NCBI GenBank assembly: GCA_014156375.1
Contig: RQJH01000002.1
Coordinates: forward strand, 1,208,331 to 1,272,330
Direction: 5' to 3'
DNA length: 64,000 bases
From: Enterobacteriaceae bacterium 89
Lineage (GTDB): Bacteria > Pseudomonadota > Gammaproteobacteria > Enterobacterales > Enterobacteriaceae
The notes beneath the pieces are model-generated. The model saw only the letters and a program-made list of their open reading frames with translations. It did not search any database and was not told the DNA's origin. Position 1 is the stretch's first letter. Each line of letters begins with the position of its first letter. Shown here in pieces: positions 56,406-64,000 of this stretch. The translations under genes and the position numbers were made by a program.

Positions 56406-56987
56406 TTAAGCCTTCACCATCTCTTTTTCGATAAGCATGATCAGGATGTGGATCACCTTAATGTGGATCTCCTGAATGCGGTCGGCGTAGCCAAAGTGCG
56501 GCACGCGAATTTCCACGTCGGCAGAGCCTGCCATTTTGCCGCCGTCTTTGCCGGTCAGGGTGATGACTTTCATGCCCTGCGCGCGCGCTGCTTCGATAGC
56601 TTTGATCACGTTACCGGAGTTGCCGGAAGTGGAAATGCCGAGCAGTACGTCACCGTTGCGACCTACGGACTCAATGTAACGAGAGAAGACATATTCATAG
56701 CCGAAATCATTGCTGACGCAGGACAGGTGGCTGACGTCAGAAATCGCGATCGCCGGGTAGCCCGGGCGGTTTTCGCGATAGCGGCCGGTCAGCTCTTCGG
56801 CGAAGTGCATCGCGTCACAATGGGAGCCGCCGTTGCCGCAGGAAAGCACTTTGCCACCTGCTTTGAAGCTGTCTGCCAGCAGCACGGCTGCGCGCTGGAT
56901 GGCATGGATATTTGCTTCGTCCGCCAGAAAATTAGTCAGAGTTTCAGCCGCTTCATTCAGTTCGTTACGAATCAGATCCTGGTACAT
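56406..56987 (-). CDS. gmhA: phosphoheptose isomerase
   Basis: Converts sedoheptulose-7-phosphate to D-glycero-D-manno-heptose-7-phosphate for the lipopolysaccharide inner core. 193 residues (E. coli GmhA/LpcA 192). SIS-domain motifs: [21 protein letters not shown] (read in parts; zinc His and Glu), [11 protein letters not shown] for the phosphate, and HIKVIHILI near the end (zinc His). ATG 56987 ([10 protein letters not shown]) is the family start; the frame runs to 57056. It is divergent from fadE. Confidence 0.96.
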   Translation of the reverse strand: MYQDLIRNELNEAAETLTNFLADEANIHAIQRAAVLLADSFKAGGKVLSCGNGGSHCDAMHFAEELTGRYRENRPGYPAIAISDVSHLSCVSNDFGYEYVFSRYIESVGRNGDVLLGISTSGNSGNVIKAIEAARAQGMKVITLTGKDGGKMAGSADVEIRVPHFGYADRIQEIHIKVIHILIMLIEKEMVKA

Positions 56988-57185
56988 GAGGATAATCCTT
57001 CCGCTTTGATTATTAACCTTTGCAGTGTAACGGATAGCAGGTAAAGCGAGAAGCATTCAGCTCCGTTATCCCTGCGCCTTTTGCTTTTCCGTGCGCACGA
57101 AAGCGGCAACAGTGTGAGCTGTGTTGTAATTATTTTGTGAACACATTGATAAAAGAAATAACATCCACTACAACCATATCATCAC

Positions 57186-57202
57186 AAGTGGTCAGACCTC
57201 CT
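57186..57202 (+). promoter_or_regulatory. FadR operator of fadE
   Basis: AAGTGGTCAGACCTCCT fits the FadR site (CTGGTC-N-GACC core) 21 bp before the fadE start. FadR repression, relieved by long-chain acyl-CoA, is expected. Confidence 0.8.
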
Positions 57203-57223
57203 ACAAGCAGGGGAAAATTTTTT

Positions 57224-59668
57224 ATGATGATTTTGAGTATTGTTGCCACCATCGCCCTCCTTGGCGTGCTGTTCTATCACCGGGTAAATCTGCTGCTCAG
57301 CAGCCTTATCCTGCTGGTCTGGACCGGCGCGCTGGGCGCAGCTGGCCTGTGGAATATCTGGCTGCTGCTGCCGCTGGCTATTATTCTGCTGCCGTTCAAC
57401 CTGACGCCAATGCGTAAATCGATGATTTCCGCCCCGGCATTCCGTGCCTTCAGCAAAGTGATGCCGCCGATGTCGCGCACTGAAAAAGAAGCGATCGACG
57501 CGGGCACCACCTGGTGGGAAGGCGACCTGTTCCAGGGCAACCCGGACTGGAAAAAACTGCACAACTATCCGCAGCCGCGCCTGACGGCCGAAGAGCAGGC
57601 GTTTATCGACGGTCCGGTGGAAGAAGCCTGCCGCATGGCAAACGACTTCGCCATCACCCATGAAATGGCCGATCTGCCTCCGGAGCTGTGGGCGTATCTG
57701 AAAGAACATCGCTTCTTCGCGATGATTATTAAGAAAGAGTACGGTGGGCTGGAATTCTCCGCTTACGCACAGTCCCGCGTGCTGCAAAAGCTGTCCGGCG
57801 TTTCAGGTATTCTGGCGATCACCGTCGGCGTACCAAACTCTTTAGGCCCGGGCGAGCTGCTGCAACATTACGGCACCGACGAGCAAAAAAATCACTATCT
57901 GCCGCGTCTGGCCCGTGGTCAGGAAATCCCATGCTTCGCGCTGACCAGCCCGGAAGCAGGCTCTGATGCAGGTGCGATTCCGGATACCGGCGTCGTCTGC
58001 ATGGGCGAATGGCAGGGCGAGCAGGTGCTCGGTATGCGCCTGACCTGGAACAAGCGTTACATCACGCTGGCGCCTATCGCTACCGTGCTGGGCCTGGCGT
58101 TCAAACTCTCTGACCCGGAAAAACTGCTGGGCGGCGAAGAAGATCTCGGCATTACCTGTGCGCTGATCCCAACCGGTACGCCGGGTGTGGAAATTGGCCG
58201 TCGTCACTTCCCTCTGAACGTGCCGTTCCAGAATGGTCCAACCCGCGGTCAGGACATTTTCGTCCCAATCGATTTCATCATCGGTGGACCGAAAATGGCC
58301 GGTCAGGGCTGGCGTATGCTGGTGGAATGCCTCTCCGTTGGCCGTGGCATCACCCTGCCTTCTAACGCCACCGGCGGTCTGAAATCTGTCGCTATGGCGA
58401 CCGGTGCTTACGCCCACATTCGCCGTCAGTTCAAAATCTCTATCGGTAAGATGGAAGGGATTGAAGAGCCGCTGGCGCGTATCGCGGGTAATGCCTACGT
58501 GATGGATGCTGCTGCATCGCTCATTACCTACGGCATCATGCTGGGCGAGAAACCAGCGGTTCTGTCCGCTATCGTCAAATATCACTGTACTCACCGTGGT
58601 CAGCAGTCAATCATCGACGCGATGGATATTACCGGCGGTAAAGGCATTATGCTGGGCGAAGGCAACTTCCTCGCTCGTGCCTATCAGGGCGCACCGATTG
58701 CCATCACCGTGGAAGGGGCCAACATCCTGACCCGTAGCATGATGATCTTCGGCCAGGGCGCGATCCGCTGCCATCCGTACGTGCTGGAAGAGATGGCTGC
58801 AGCACAGAATAAAGATTTGAATGCCTTCGACCAACTGCTGTTCAAGCACATTGGCCACGTCGGCAGCAATAAAATGCGCAGTTTCTGGCTGGGTCTGACT
58901 CGCGGCCTGACCAGCAGCACGCCAACCAACGATGCGACCCGTCGCTACTATCAGCATCTGAACCGTCTGAGCGCCAACCTGGCCCTGCTGTCTGACGTGT
59001 CGATGGCGGTACTGGGCGGCAGCCTGAAGCGTCGCGAGCGTATCTCTGCCCGTCTGGGGGATGTGCTGAGCCAGCTGTATCTCGCATCAGCCGTGCTGAA
59101 ACGCTATGACGATGAAGGCCGTAACGAAGCGGATCTGCCGCTGGTTCACTGGGGCGTGCAGGATGCGCTGTATCAGGCAGAACAGGCGATTGACGATCTG
59201 CTGCGTAACTTCCCGAACCGCTTTGTTGCAGGACTGATGAGCTTTGTGATCTTCCCAACCGGTCGTCACTACGCGGCACCATCGGACAAGCTGGATCACG
59301 TGGTTGCGAAGATCCTGCAAACCCCAAGCGCCACCCGTTCCCGCATTGGCCGTGGTCAGTACCTGACGCCAAGCGAGCACAACCCGGTGGGCCTGCTGGA
59401 AGAAGCCCTGCTTGAAGTGATGGCAGCCGATCCGATCCATCAGCGCATTTGCAAAGAGATCGGTAAAAACCTGCCGTTCACCCGTCTTGACGAGCTGGCC
59501 CGTACCGCACTGGCGAAAGGGATTATCGATCAGAACGAAGCTGACGTGCTGGTGAAAGCCGAAGAAAGCCGTCTGCGCAGCATCAACGTCGATGACTTCG
59601 AGCCTGATGCACTGGCGACTAAGCCGGTAAAGCTGCCGGAGAAAGTTCGTAAGGTTGAAGCGGCTTAA
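57224..59668 (+). CDS. fadE: acyl-CoA dehydrogenase FadE
   Basis: First step of fatty acid beta-oxidation: FAD-dependent oxidation of acyl-CoA to 2-enoyl-CoA. 814 residues from ATG 57224, the E. coli length. Two N-terminal membrane helices (about 2-20, 25-48), then the dehydrogenase core ([19 protein letters not shown] for [38 protein letters not shown]) and a long C-terminal part. The frame runs up to 57137, but that would place the FadR operator inside the gene; alignment and operator both favour 57224. Confidence 0.97.
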   Translation: MMILSIVATIALLGVLFYHRVNLLLSSLILLVWTGALGAAGLWNIWLLLPLAIILLPFNLTPMRKSMISAPAFRAFSKVMPPMSRTEKEAIDAGTTWWEGDLFQGNPDWKKLHNYPQPRLTAEEQAFIDGPVEEACRMANDFAITHEMADLPPELWAYLKEHRFFAMIIKKEYGGLEFSAYAQSRVLQKLSGVSGILAITVGVPNSLGPGELLQHYGTDEQKNHYLPRLARGQEIPCFALTSPEAGSDAGAIPDTGVVCMGEWQGEQVLGMRLTWNKRYITLAPIATVLGLAFKLSDPEKLLGGEEDLGITCALIPTGTPGVEIGRRHFPLNVPFQNGPTRGQDIFVPIDFIIGGPKMAGQGWRMLVECLSVGRGITLPSNATGGLKSVAMATGAYAHIRRQFKISIGKMEGIEEPLARIAGNAYVMDAAASLITYGIMLGEKPAVLSAIVKYHCTHRGQQSIIDAMDITGGKGIMLGEGNFLARAYQGAPIAITVEGANILTRSMMIFGQGAIRCHPYVLEEMAAAQNKDLNAFDQLLFKHIGHVGSNKMRSFWLGLTRGLTSSTPTNDATRRYYQHLNRLSANLALLSDVSMAVLGGSLKRRERISARLGDVLSQLYLASAVLKRYDDEGRNEADLPLVHWGVQDALYQAEQAIDDLLRNFPNRFVAGLMSFVIFPTGRHYAAPSDKLDHVVAKILQTPSATRSRIGRGQYLTPSEHNPVGLLEEALLEVMAADPIHQRICKEIGKNLPFTRLDELARTALAKGIIDQNEADVLVKAEESRLRSINVDDFEPDALATKPVKLPEKVRKVEAA

Positions 59669-59734
59669 TCGATATTTAAAACAATAAGATTGGATAGTTT
59701 TCTGGTCAGATAATCACATCACGATGTTCATACC

Positions 59735-59764
59735 AAAAGCGGAGATCTTCTCCGCTTTTTTTTA
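59735..59764 (+). terminator. fadE terminator
   Basis: AAAAGCGGAG (59735-59744), loop ATCTT, CTCCGCTTTT (59750-59759) with a T8 run. Confidence 0.92.
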
Positions 59765-59843
59765 TCGAATTGTTACAAACCTGCTATCCACCCTGATAAG
59801 GTAGTAAGGTGATTTGTATGCGATGACTCAGGAGTTTCTGACT

Positions 59844-60614
59844 GTGCCCAATCTGAAAATAACGCTATTGCAACAACCTTTAGTCTGGATGGACGGCCCT
59901 GCCAACCTGCGTCATTTCGACCGTCAGCTTGAGCAAATTCAGGGGCGCGACGTCATTGTCCTGCCGGAAATGTTTACCACTGGCTTTGCGATGGAAGCAG
60001 CCGTGCAGTCTTTACCGGAAAAAGAAGTCGTGGCGTGGATGCGGGAAAAAGCAGCTCAGACGGGGGCATTGATTGCCGGAAGTGCCGCGCTGCAAACTGA
60101 ACGCGGTCCGGTCAACCGCTTCCTGCTGGTTGAGCCGGAAGGCAAAGTGCATCAGTATGACAAGCGACACCTGTTCCGCATGGCCGATGAGCATCATCAT
60201 TACGAAGCCGGCAACGAGCGGGTTATTTTCGAGTGGCGCGGCTGGCGTATTCTGCCGCTGGTCTGCTATGACCTGCGTTTCCCGGTATGGTCGCGCAACC
60301 GGGATGATTACGATCTGGCACTTTACGTTGCCAACTGGCCTGCCCCGCGCTCGCTGCACTGGCAGGCGCTGCTGGTCGCACGTGCCATTGAGAACCAGGC
60401 CTACGTCGCTGGCTGTAACCGCGTCGGCACCGATGGTAACGGCCATCACTACCGTGGCGACAGCCGGGTGATTAATCCTCAGGGCGAGATAATCGGCACT
60501 GCCGAAGCTCATCAGGCCACCAGAATTGATGCGGAACTGTCGCTGACGGCGCTGCGGGAGTATCGCGAGAAGTTTCCTGCCTGGCGGGATGCGGATCGGT
60601 TTACGCTGGAATAA
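59844..60614 (+). CDS. yafV: omega-amidase YafV
   Basis: Nitrilase-superfamily amidase that hydrolyses 2-oxoglutaramate and related omega-amides. 256 residues from GTG 59844 (MPNLKITLLQQPLVWMDG), which has AGGAG nine bases upstream and gives the E. coli length. Catalytic Glu in VLPEMFTTGFA, Lys in YDKRHLFRM and Cys in PLVCYDLRFPVWSR. The frame also allows ATG 59823 and TTG 59814. In E. coli ivy lies between fadE and yafV; here it is missing. Confidence 0.94.
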   Translation: MPNLKITLLQQPLVWMDGPANLRHFDRQLEQIQGRDVIVLPEMFTTGFAMEAAVQSLPEKEVVAWMREKAAQTGALIAGSAALQTERGPVNRFLLVEPEGKVHQYDKRHLFRMADEHHHYEAGNERVIFEWRGWRILPLVCYDLRFPVWSRNRDDYDLALYVANWPAPRSLHWQALLVARAIENQAYVAGCNRVGTDGNGHHYRGDSRVINPQGEIIGTAEAHQATRIDAELSLTALREYREKFPAWRDADRFTLE

Positions 60615-60674
60615 TGCTATATCGCCCTCTCGCTTTCGGGAGGGTGAAAATTTTACCGAAGCCCTAAAACGACG

Positions 60675-60704
60675 AAAGCCTGAATCATTGCTGATTCAGG
60701 CTTT
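60675..60704 (-). terminator. aspV terminator
   Basis: AAAGCCTGAATCA (60675-60687), loop TTGC, TGATTCAGGCTTT (60692-60704): perfect 13-bp stem just behind the tRNA. On the minus strand followed by CGTCGTTTT. Confidence 0.7.
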
Positions 60705-60712
60705 CTGAATAG

Positions 60713-60789
60713 TGGCGGAACGGACGGGACTCGAACCCGCGACCCCCTGCGTGACAGGCAGGTATTCTAACCGACTGAACTACCGCTCC
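60713..60789 (-). tRNA. aspV: tRNA-Asp (anticodon GTC)
   Basis: Minus strand, 77 nt with CCA. The reverse complement begins GGAGCGGTAGTTCAGTCGG; anticodon loop CCT-GTC-ACG; T-arm GGTTCGAGTCC. Same type and place (next to dnaQ) as E. coli aspV. Known integration target in other enterobacteria; no integrase here. Confidence 0.97.
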
Positions 60790-60813
60790 ACTGTTCCCTT
60801 GGGAACGCTGCGA

Positions 60814-60842
60814 ATATTACGGATTCCCCGATCCTGCGTCAA
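60814..60842 (-). promoter_or_regulatory. aspV promoter
   Basis: On the minus strand TTGACG (60842-60837), 17-bp spacer, TAATAT (60819-60814), and a GC-rich discriminator (TCGCAGCG) as in stringently controlled tRNA promoters. Confidence 0.85.
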
Positions 60843-60916
60843 CGCTTTTTCTCTGTTTTTGAATCGTTTGCTGCAAAAATCGCCCATTCGCTGCTTTTCG
60901 CTGCATCAGGCTATCT

Positions 60917-61645
60917 TCAGGCGCGCCAGAGACAGCTCCCGCCCTTCTTCTGCACCAAATCCAGGCGCGATTCGTGCGCGGCCAGCTCTTCATCCGTCGC
61001 CGAAACCACTTTTAAACGGCTGGCGGCGCGCACAACGCGTTGAATTCCTGTATTCAGCTGCTGCTGGCTATCGCCTTCCATCGAAAAGGTCATTGAGGTT
61101 TGCCCGCCGGTCATCAGCAGGTAAACATCCGCCAGGATCTGGCTATCGAGCAATGCGCCGTGCAGCGTTCGCTTGCTGTTGTCTATCTCATAGCGCGAAC
61201 ACAAGGCGTCGAGGCTGTTACGCTTGCCGGGGAACATCTTACGCGCCAGCGCCAGGCTATCCGTCACCTTGCAGAAGGTGTTGGTCTTAGCAATGCCTCT
61301 GTTGAGTTTGGCAAACTCGTAGTCCATAAAGCCAATATCGAACGACGCGTTATGAATGACGAGCTCAGCACCCTGAATGTATTCGATAAACTCATCAGCA
61401 ACATCGGCGAAAGTCGGTTTATCGAGCAGGAACTCATCCGCAATCCCGTGAACGCCAAAGGCTTCCGGGTCCACCAGCCGGTCTGGTTTCAGATAGACAT
61501 GGAAATTGTTACCCGTCAGGCGGCGGTTAATCACTTCCACGGCACCGATCTCGATGATCTTATGCCCTTCGTAGTGCGCGCCAATCTGGTTCATCCCCGT
61601 GGTTTCGGTATCGAGGACGATCTGTCGGGTAATTGCAGTGCTCAT
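60917..61645 (-). CDS. dnaQ: DNA polymerase III epsilon subunit
   Basis: 3'-5' proofreading exonuclease of the replicative polymerase. 242 residues (E. coli 243). DEDDh motifs: VLDTETTGM (about 10-18), [11 protein letters not shown] (about 98-108) and the late [12 protein letters not shown]. The C-terminal peptide GGSCLWRA binds the alpha subunit. ATG 61645 ([12 protein letters not shown]) as in E. coli; a further ATG three codons up (61654) is less likely. It is divergent from rnhA with promoters packed in 62 bp. Confidence 0.97.
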   Translation of the reverse strand: MSTAITRQIVLDTETTGMNQIGAHYEGHKIIEIGAVEVINRRLTGNNFHVYLKPDRLVDPEAFGVHGIADEFLLDKPTFADVADEFIEYIQGAELVIHNASFDIGFMDYEFAKLNRGIAKTNTFCKVTDSLALARKMFPGKRNSLDALCSRYEIDNSKRTLHGALLDSQILADVYLLMTGGQTSMTFSMEGDSQQQLNTGIQRVVRAASRLKVVSATDEELAAHESRLDLVQKKGGSCLWRA

Positions 61646-61707
61646 ATCGCTCATTTATGTCAGACTTACCGTTTACGTCGATTTCAATTACAGGAAGTCT
61701 ACCAGAG

Positions 61708-62175
61708 ATGCTTAAACAGGTAGAAATTTTCACCGATGGTTCTTGCCTCGGTAATCCAGGACCGGGCGGCTACGGCGCGATTTTACGCTATCGCGGCCAT
61801 GAAAAAGAGTTCAACGAAGGCTATCGTCTGACCACCAACAACCGCATGGAGATGATGGCCGCCATCGTCGCGCTGGAAGCCTTAAAGGAACACTGTGAAG
61901 TGGTGCTAAGCACCGACAGTCAGTACGTTCGTCAGGGGATCACCCAGTGGATCCACAACTGGAAAAAACGCGGCTGGAAAACAGCGGATAAAAAACCGGT
62001 GAAGAACGTCGATCTGTGGAAGCGTCTGGACGCCGCGCTTAGCCAGCATGAAATTCGCTGGGAGTGGGTCAAAGGCCACGCCGGGCATCCGGAAAACGAA
62101 CGCTGCGATGAACTGGCGCGTTCGGCGGCCATGAATCCTACTCACGAAGACACTGGCTATCAGCCAGAAAGTTAA
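61708..62175 (+). CDS. rnhA: ribonuclease HI
   Basis: Cleaves the RNA strand of RNA-DNA hybrids. 155 residues from ATG 61708 ([16 protein letters not shown]). Catalytic D10 (FTDGS), E48 (NNRMEMM), D70 (STDSQY), H124 ([10 protein letters not shown]) and D134 (ERCDELA) are all in place, as is the basic handle [14 protein letters not shown]. Upstream in-frame codons to 61633 overlap dnaQ and are not used. The 3' end overlaps convergent yafS by 4 bp. Confidence 0.98.
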   Translation: MLKQVEIFTDGSCLGNPGPGGYGAILRYRGHEKEFNEGYRLTTNNRMEMMAAIVALEALKEHCEVVLSTDSQYVRQGITQWIHNWKKRGWKTADKKPVKNVDLWKRLDAALSQHEIRWEWVKGHAGHPENERCDELARSAAMNPTHEDTGYQPES

Positions 62176-62894
62176 TCCTGAGGTTTGCGGTAATGCCGCG
62201 TTGCGCCCACCGCCGGGCGTAGCTGCGTTTTGGCTTTACTCTGTTTCATCGGATTAAGCGTCAGAGGCACCGTGCGTTTGCGGGCAACGATCACCTGCAA
62301 GCAACCAAGAGCAGGTAGGTGTGTGCTCAGCAACTGCCCCCCCTGACGAGTCCACGGCAGTACCTGAAAACGGCCCTGATGCAGCACTTCAAAATTGAGC
62401 AGGCCGAGCCAGTCCAGCTGGCGCATCAGGCTGAACATTCGGCTGTTGTAAGGCATTTTGTTACGTAAAACCGGCACCATTTTACGCAGCCCCATCAGGC
62501 TTATCGGGTTAAATGCCGTGATGATAAGCCAGCCATCGTCGATCAGGACACGGTCGGCTTCGCGCAGTAAACGATGCGGATCCTGGCACCAGGGCAAGGT
62601 ATGAGCCAGCAGGCAGGCATCAACCGATTTCTCGGCAAACGGCAGATACAGCGGATCGGCTTTGACCTGCATCGGGCTGCCGTTCAGAGAAACATTCACC
62701 TGATGAGAGATAGCGCACGCATCGGTATTGATTTCAGCGCTTAAATTGCCAATTTTAAGCAGATGAAAACCGTACAGTTTTGCCAGCCATGGCTTAAGCT
62801 GTTGCTCCAGAGCCTCGCGGTAATATTCACCCCAGGGCATTTCAGACCAGTGGCCTGGCGCTGTGACAGTCAGAGGTATCCTTGCCGGTTTCAT
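62172..62894 (-). CDS. yafS: SAM-dependent methyltransferase YafS
   Basis: A 240-residue class I methyltransferase-like protein, substrate unknown. It keeps [24 protein letters not shown] (acidic loop and motif II-like part), [26 protein letters not shown] and a basic C-terminal tail ([13 protein letters not shown]), but the usual glycine-rich motif I is poorly defined ([12 protein letters not shown]). ATG 62894 is preferred over the GTG one codon before. Divergent from gloB by 32 bp. Confidence 0.9.
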   Translation of the reverse strand: MKPARIPLTVTAPGHWSEMPWGEYYREALEQQLKPWLAKLYGFHLLKIGNLSAEINTDACAISHQVNVSLNGSPMQVKADPLYLPFAEKSVDACLLAHTLPWCQDPHRLLREADRVLIDDGWLIITAFNPISLMGLRKMVPVLRNKMPYNSRMFSLMRQLDWLGLLNFEVLHQGRFQVLPWTRQGGQLLSTHLPALGCLQVIVARKRTVPLTLNPMKQSKAKTQLRPAVGATRHYRKPQD

Positions 62895-62926
62895 CACAAC
62901 CTTCCGCTTAATTTGAGAGGTAATTC

Positions 62927-63682
62927 ATGAATCTTAACAGTATTCCAGCGTTTCAGGACAACTACATCTGGGTTCTGAGTCAGGATGATGGCCGTTGCCT
63001 GATTGTTGATCCCGGCGAAGCGGCTCCGGTACTTCGCGCGGTGGCAGATAATCAGTGGCAGCCGGTCGCTATTTTACTGACTCACCATCACCACGATCAC
63101 GTTGGCGGCGTAAAAGAACTTAAAGAACACTTTCCCGAATTAGTGGTGTATGGCCCTGAAGAGACACAAGATAAGGGAACGACTCAGGTCATTAAAGAGG
63201 GTGATAAGCTTCATGTTTTAGGCTGCGAATTTTCTGTAATTTTTACACCTGGTCACACTTCTGGCCACGTCTGCTACTTTAGCGCTCCTTACCTTTTATC
63301 TGGTGACACGTTATTCTCTGGCGGCTGCGGGCGTCTGTTCGAAGGGACACCAGCCCAGATGTATCAGTCACTTCAGAAATTATCGGCCCTACCCGATCAA
63401 ACGATCGTCTGCTGTGCCCATGAATATACTTTAGCAAACATGAAGTTTGCGCTAAGCGTTTTACCGGACGATCCTGCGGTAAATGATTACTTCATGGAAG
63501 TTAAGGAGTTACGTGCTAAAAATCAAAAGACACTGCCCGTAATTCTGAAAAATGAGCGCAAAATTAATGTTTTTCTGAGAACAGATGATGCTGATTTTAT
63601 TAGCAAAATTCCAAGAGAAACAAATTTGCAACAACCTGAACAGCGATTTGCATGGTTAAGGTCAAAGAAAGATGACTTCTAA
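62927..63682 (+). CDS. gloB: hydroxyacylglutathione hydrolase (glyoxalase II)
   Basis: Hydrolyses S-lactoylglutathione to D-lactate and glutathione in methylglyoxal detoxification. 251 residues. Metal ligands: [11 protein letters not shown] (THxHxDH, about 52-62), TPGHTSGH (His near 110), [15 protein letters not shown] (Asp near 127) and [11 protein letters not shown] (His near 165). The glutathione-binding tail is shorter on conserved basic residues but present. Confidence 0.97.
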   Translation: MNLNSIPAFQDNYIWVLSQDDGRCLIVDPGEAAPVLRAVADNQWQPVAILLTHHHHDHVGGVKELKEHFPELVVYGPEETQDKGTTQVIKEGDKLHVLGCEFSVIFTPGHTSGHVCYFSAPYLLSGDTLFSGGCGRLFEGTPAQMYQSLQKLSALPDQTIVCCAHEYTLANMKFALSVLPDDPAVNDYFMEVKELRAKNQKTLPVILKNERKINVFLRTDDADFISKIPRETNLQQPEQRFAWLRSKKDDF

Positions 63683-63754
63683 AACTTCAGGGTTGCCTTT
63701 TTAAAACTTCGCCGTTATGATTGCTCGTCTTTTAAGCAACTATTGACCACACAC

Positions 63755-64000
63755 ATGAAGGCACGAGCGATATTACTCGCCTCTGTCCTGCTTGTTGGGT
63801 GCCAGGCCAATCGTGATGGTAACGTACAGCAGCATGCACAGAGCCTTTCTGCGGCTAGTCAAGGGGAAGCAGGGAAGTTTGCAAGTCAGGCGCGATGGAT
63901 GGACGATGGGACGTTCTACGCGCAGAATGAGGACTTGTGGGCTTCTATTGGCGACGAGCTAAAGATGGGAATTCCGGAAAACAACCGGATTCGCGAACAG
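63755..64000 (+). CDS. mltD: membrane-bound lytic transglycosylase D, N-terminal part
   Basis: The first 82 codons, cut by the window end. Lipoprotein signal with lipobox LVGC (Cys at about 16), then QQHAQSLSAASQGEAGKF, SQARWMDDGTFY, LWASIGDELKMGIPENNRIREQ as in MltD. The catalytic SLT domain and LysM repeats lie beyond the window. Located next to gloB as in E. coli. Confidence 0.95.
   Translation, partial: MKARAILLASVLLVGCQANRDGNVQQHAQSLSAASQGEAGKFASQARWMDDGTFYAQNEDLWASIGDELKMGIPENNRIREQ

Noticed and set aside
1..64000. CRISPR array, insertion sequence or rRNA
   Set aside because: No regularly spaced repeats, transposase genes or rRNA sequence were seen anywhere in the window.

Overview
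The window is a contiguous stretch of an Enterobacteriaceae chromosome. Almost every core gene has a close Escherichia coli counterpart, and the two backbone blocks keep the E. coli neighbour order: mak-rdgC-ppnP-aroM-aroL-yaiI-proC-psiF-iraP-ddlA-yaiZ-yaiY-yaiW-sbmA-ampH-iprA-autotransporter-hemB-tauDCBA, then thrW-proA-proB-phoE-crl-frsA-gpt-pepD-dinB ... dpaA-yafJ-gmhA-fadE-yafV-aspV-dnaQ-rnhA-yafS-gloB-mltD. REP/BIME elements and one ERIC element also point to this family. It is not E. coli: it carries an nqrABCDEF-nqrM operon (Na+-pumping NADH:quinone reductase), a DUF2076 gene, an OlsF-like acyltransferase and extra autotransporter and c-di-GMP genes, and it lacks yaiA, phoA, dgcC and ivy at their E. 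coli positions. I cannot name the genus from sequence alone.

Layout. 1-18.0 kb: recombination protein RdgC, nucleoside phosphorylase, shikimate kinase II with a TyrR/TrpR-type control region, proline synthesis (proC), phosphate-starvation protein PsiF, the RpoS anti-adaptor IraP, an MdtG-like efflux pump, D-Ala-D-Ala ligase A, the SbmA peptide importer with its lipoprotein partner YaiW, AmpH, IprA and a large autotransporter. 18.0-24.3 kb: hemB, an OlsF-like ornithine-lipid acyltransferase and the taurine-sulfur operon tauABCD. 24.8-36.0 kb is accessory: a second autotransporter with a proline-rich linker, a YiaW/YiaV-type membrane-fusion pair, two paralogous diguanylate cyclases in opposite orientation flanking a divergent SDR/LysR pair, and a metallo-beta-lactamase-fold enzyme.

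36.2-38.9 kb is a small AT-rich island at the 3' end of tRNA-Thr (thrW). It is bounded by a degenerate direct repeat of the tRNA end, keeps only the 3' part of a tyrosine integrase gene, and carries one large gene: a GHKL (Hsp90/MutL-type) ATPase fused to a C-terminal PD-(D/E)XK domain of Shedu/DUF4263 type. This is the best candidate in the window for an undescribed (probably anti-phage) system.

38.9-64 kb returns to backbone: proBA, a phoE-locus porin that lacks the PhoE selectivity lysine, crl, frsA, gpt, pepD, LexA-controlled dinB, the tightly coupled nqr operon, the LD-transpeptidase-fold enzyme DpaA, heptose isomerase, FadR-controlled fadE, omega-amidase YafV, tRNA-Asp, the divergent dnaQ/rnhA pair, yafS, gloB and the start of mltD.
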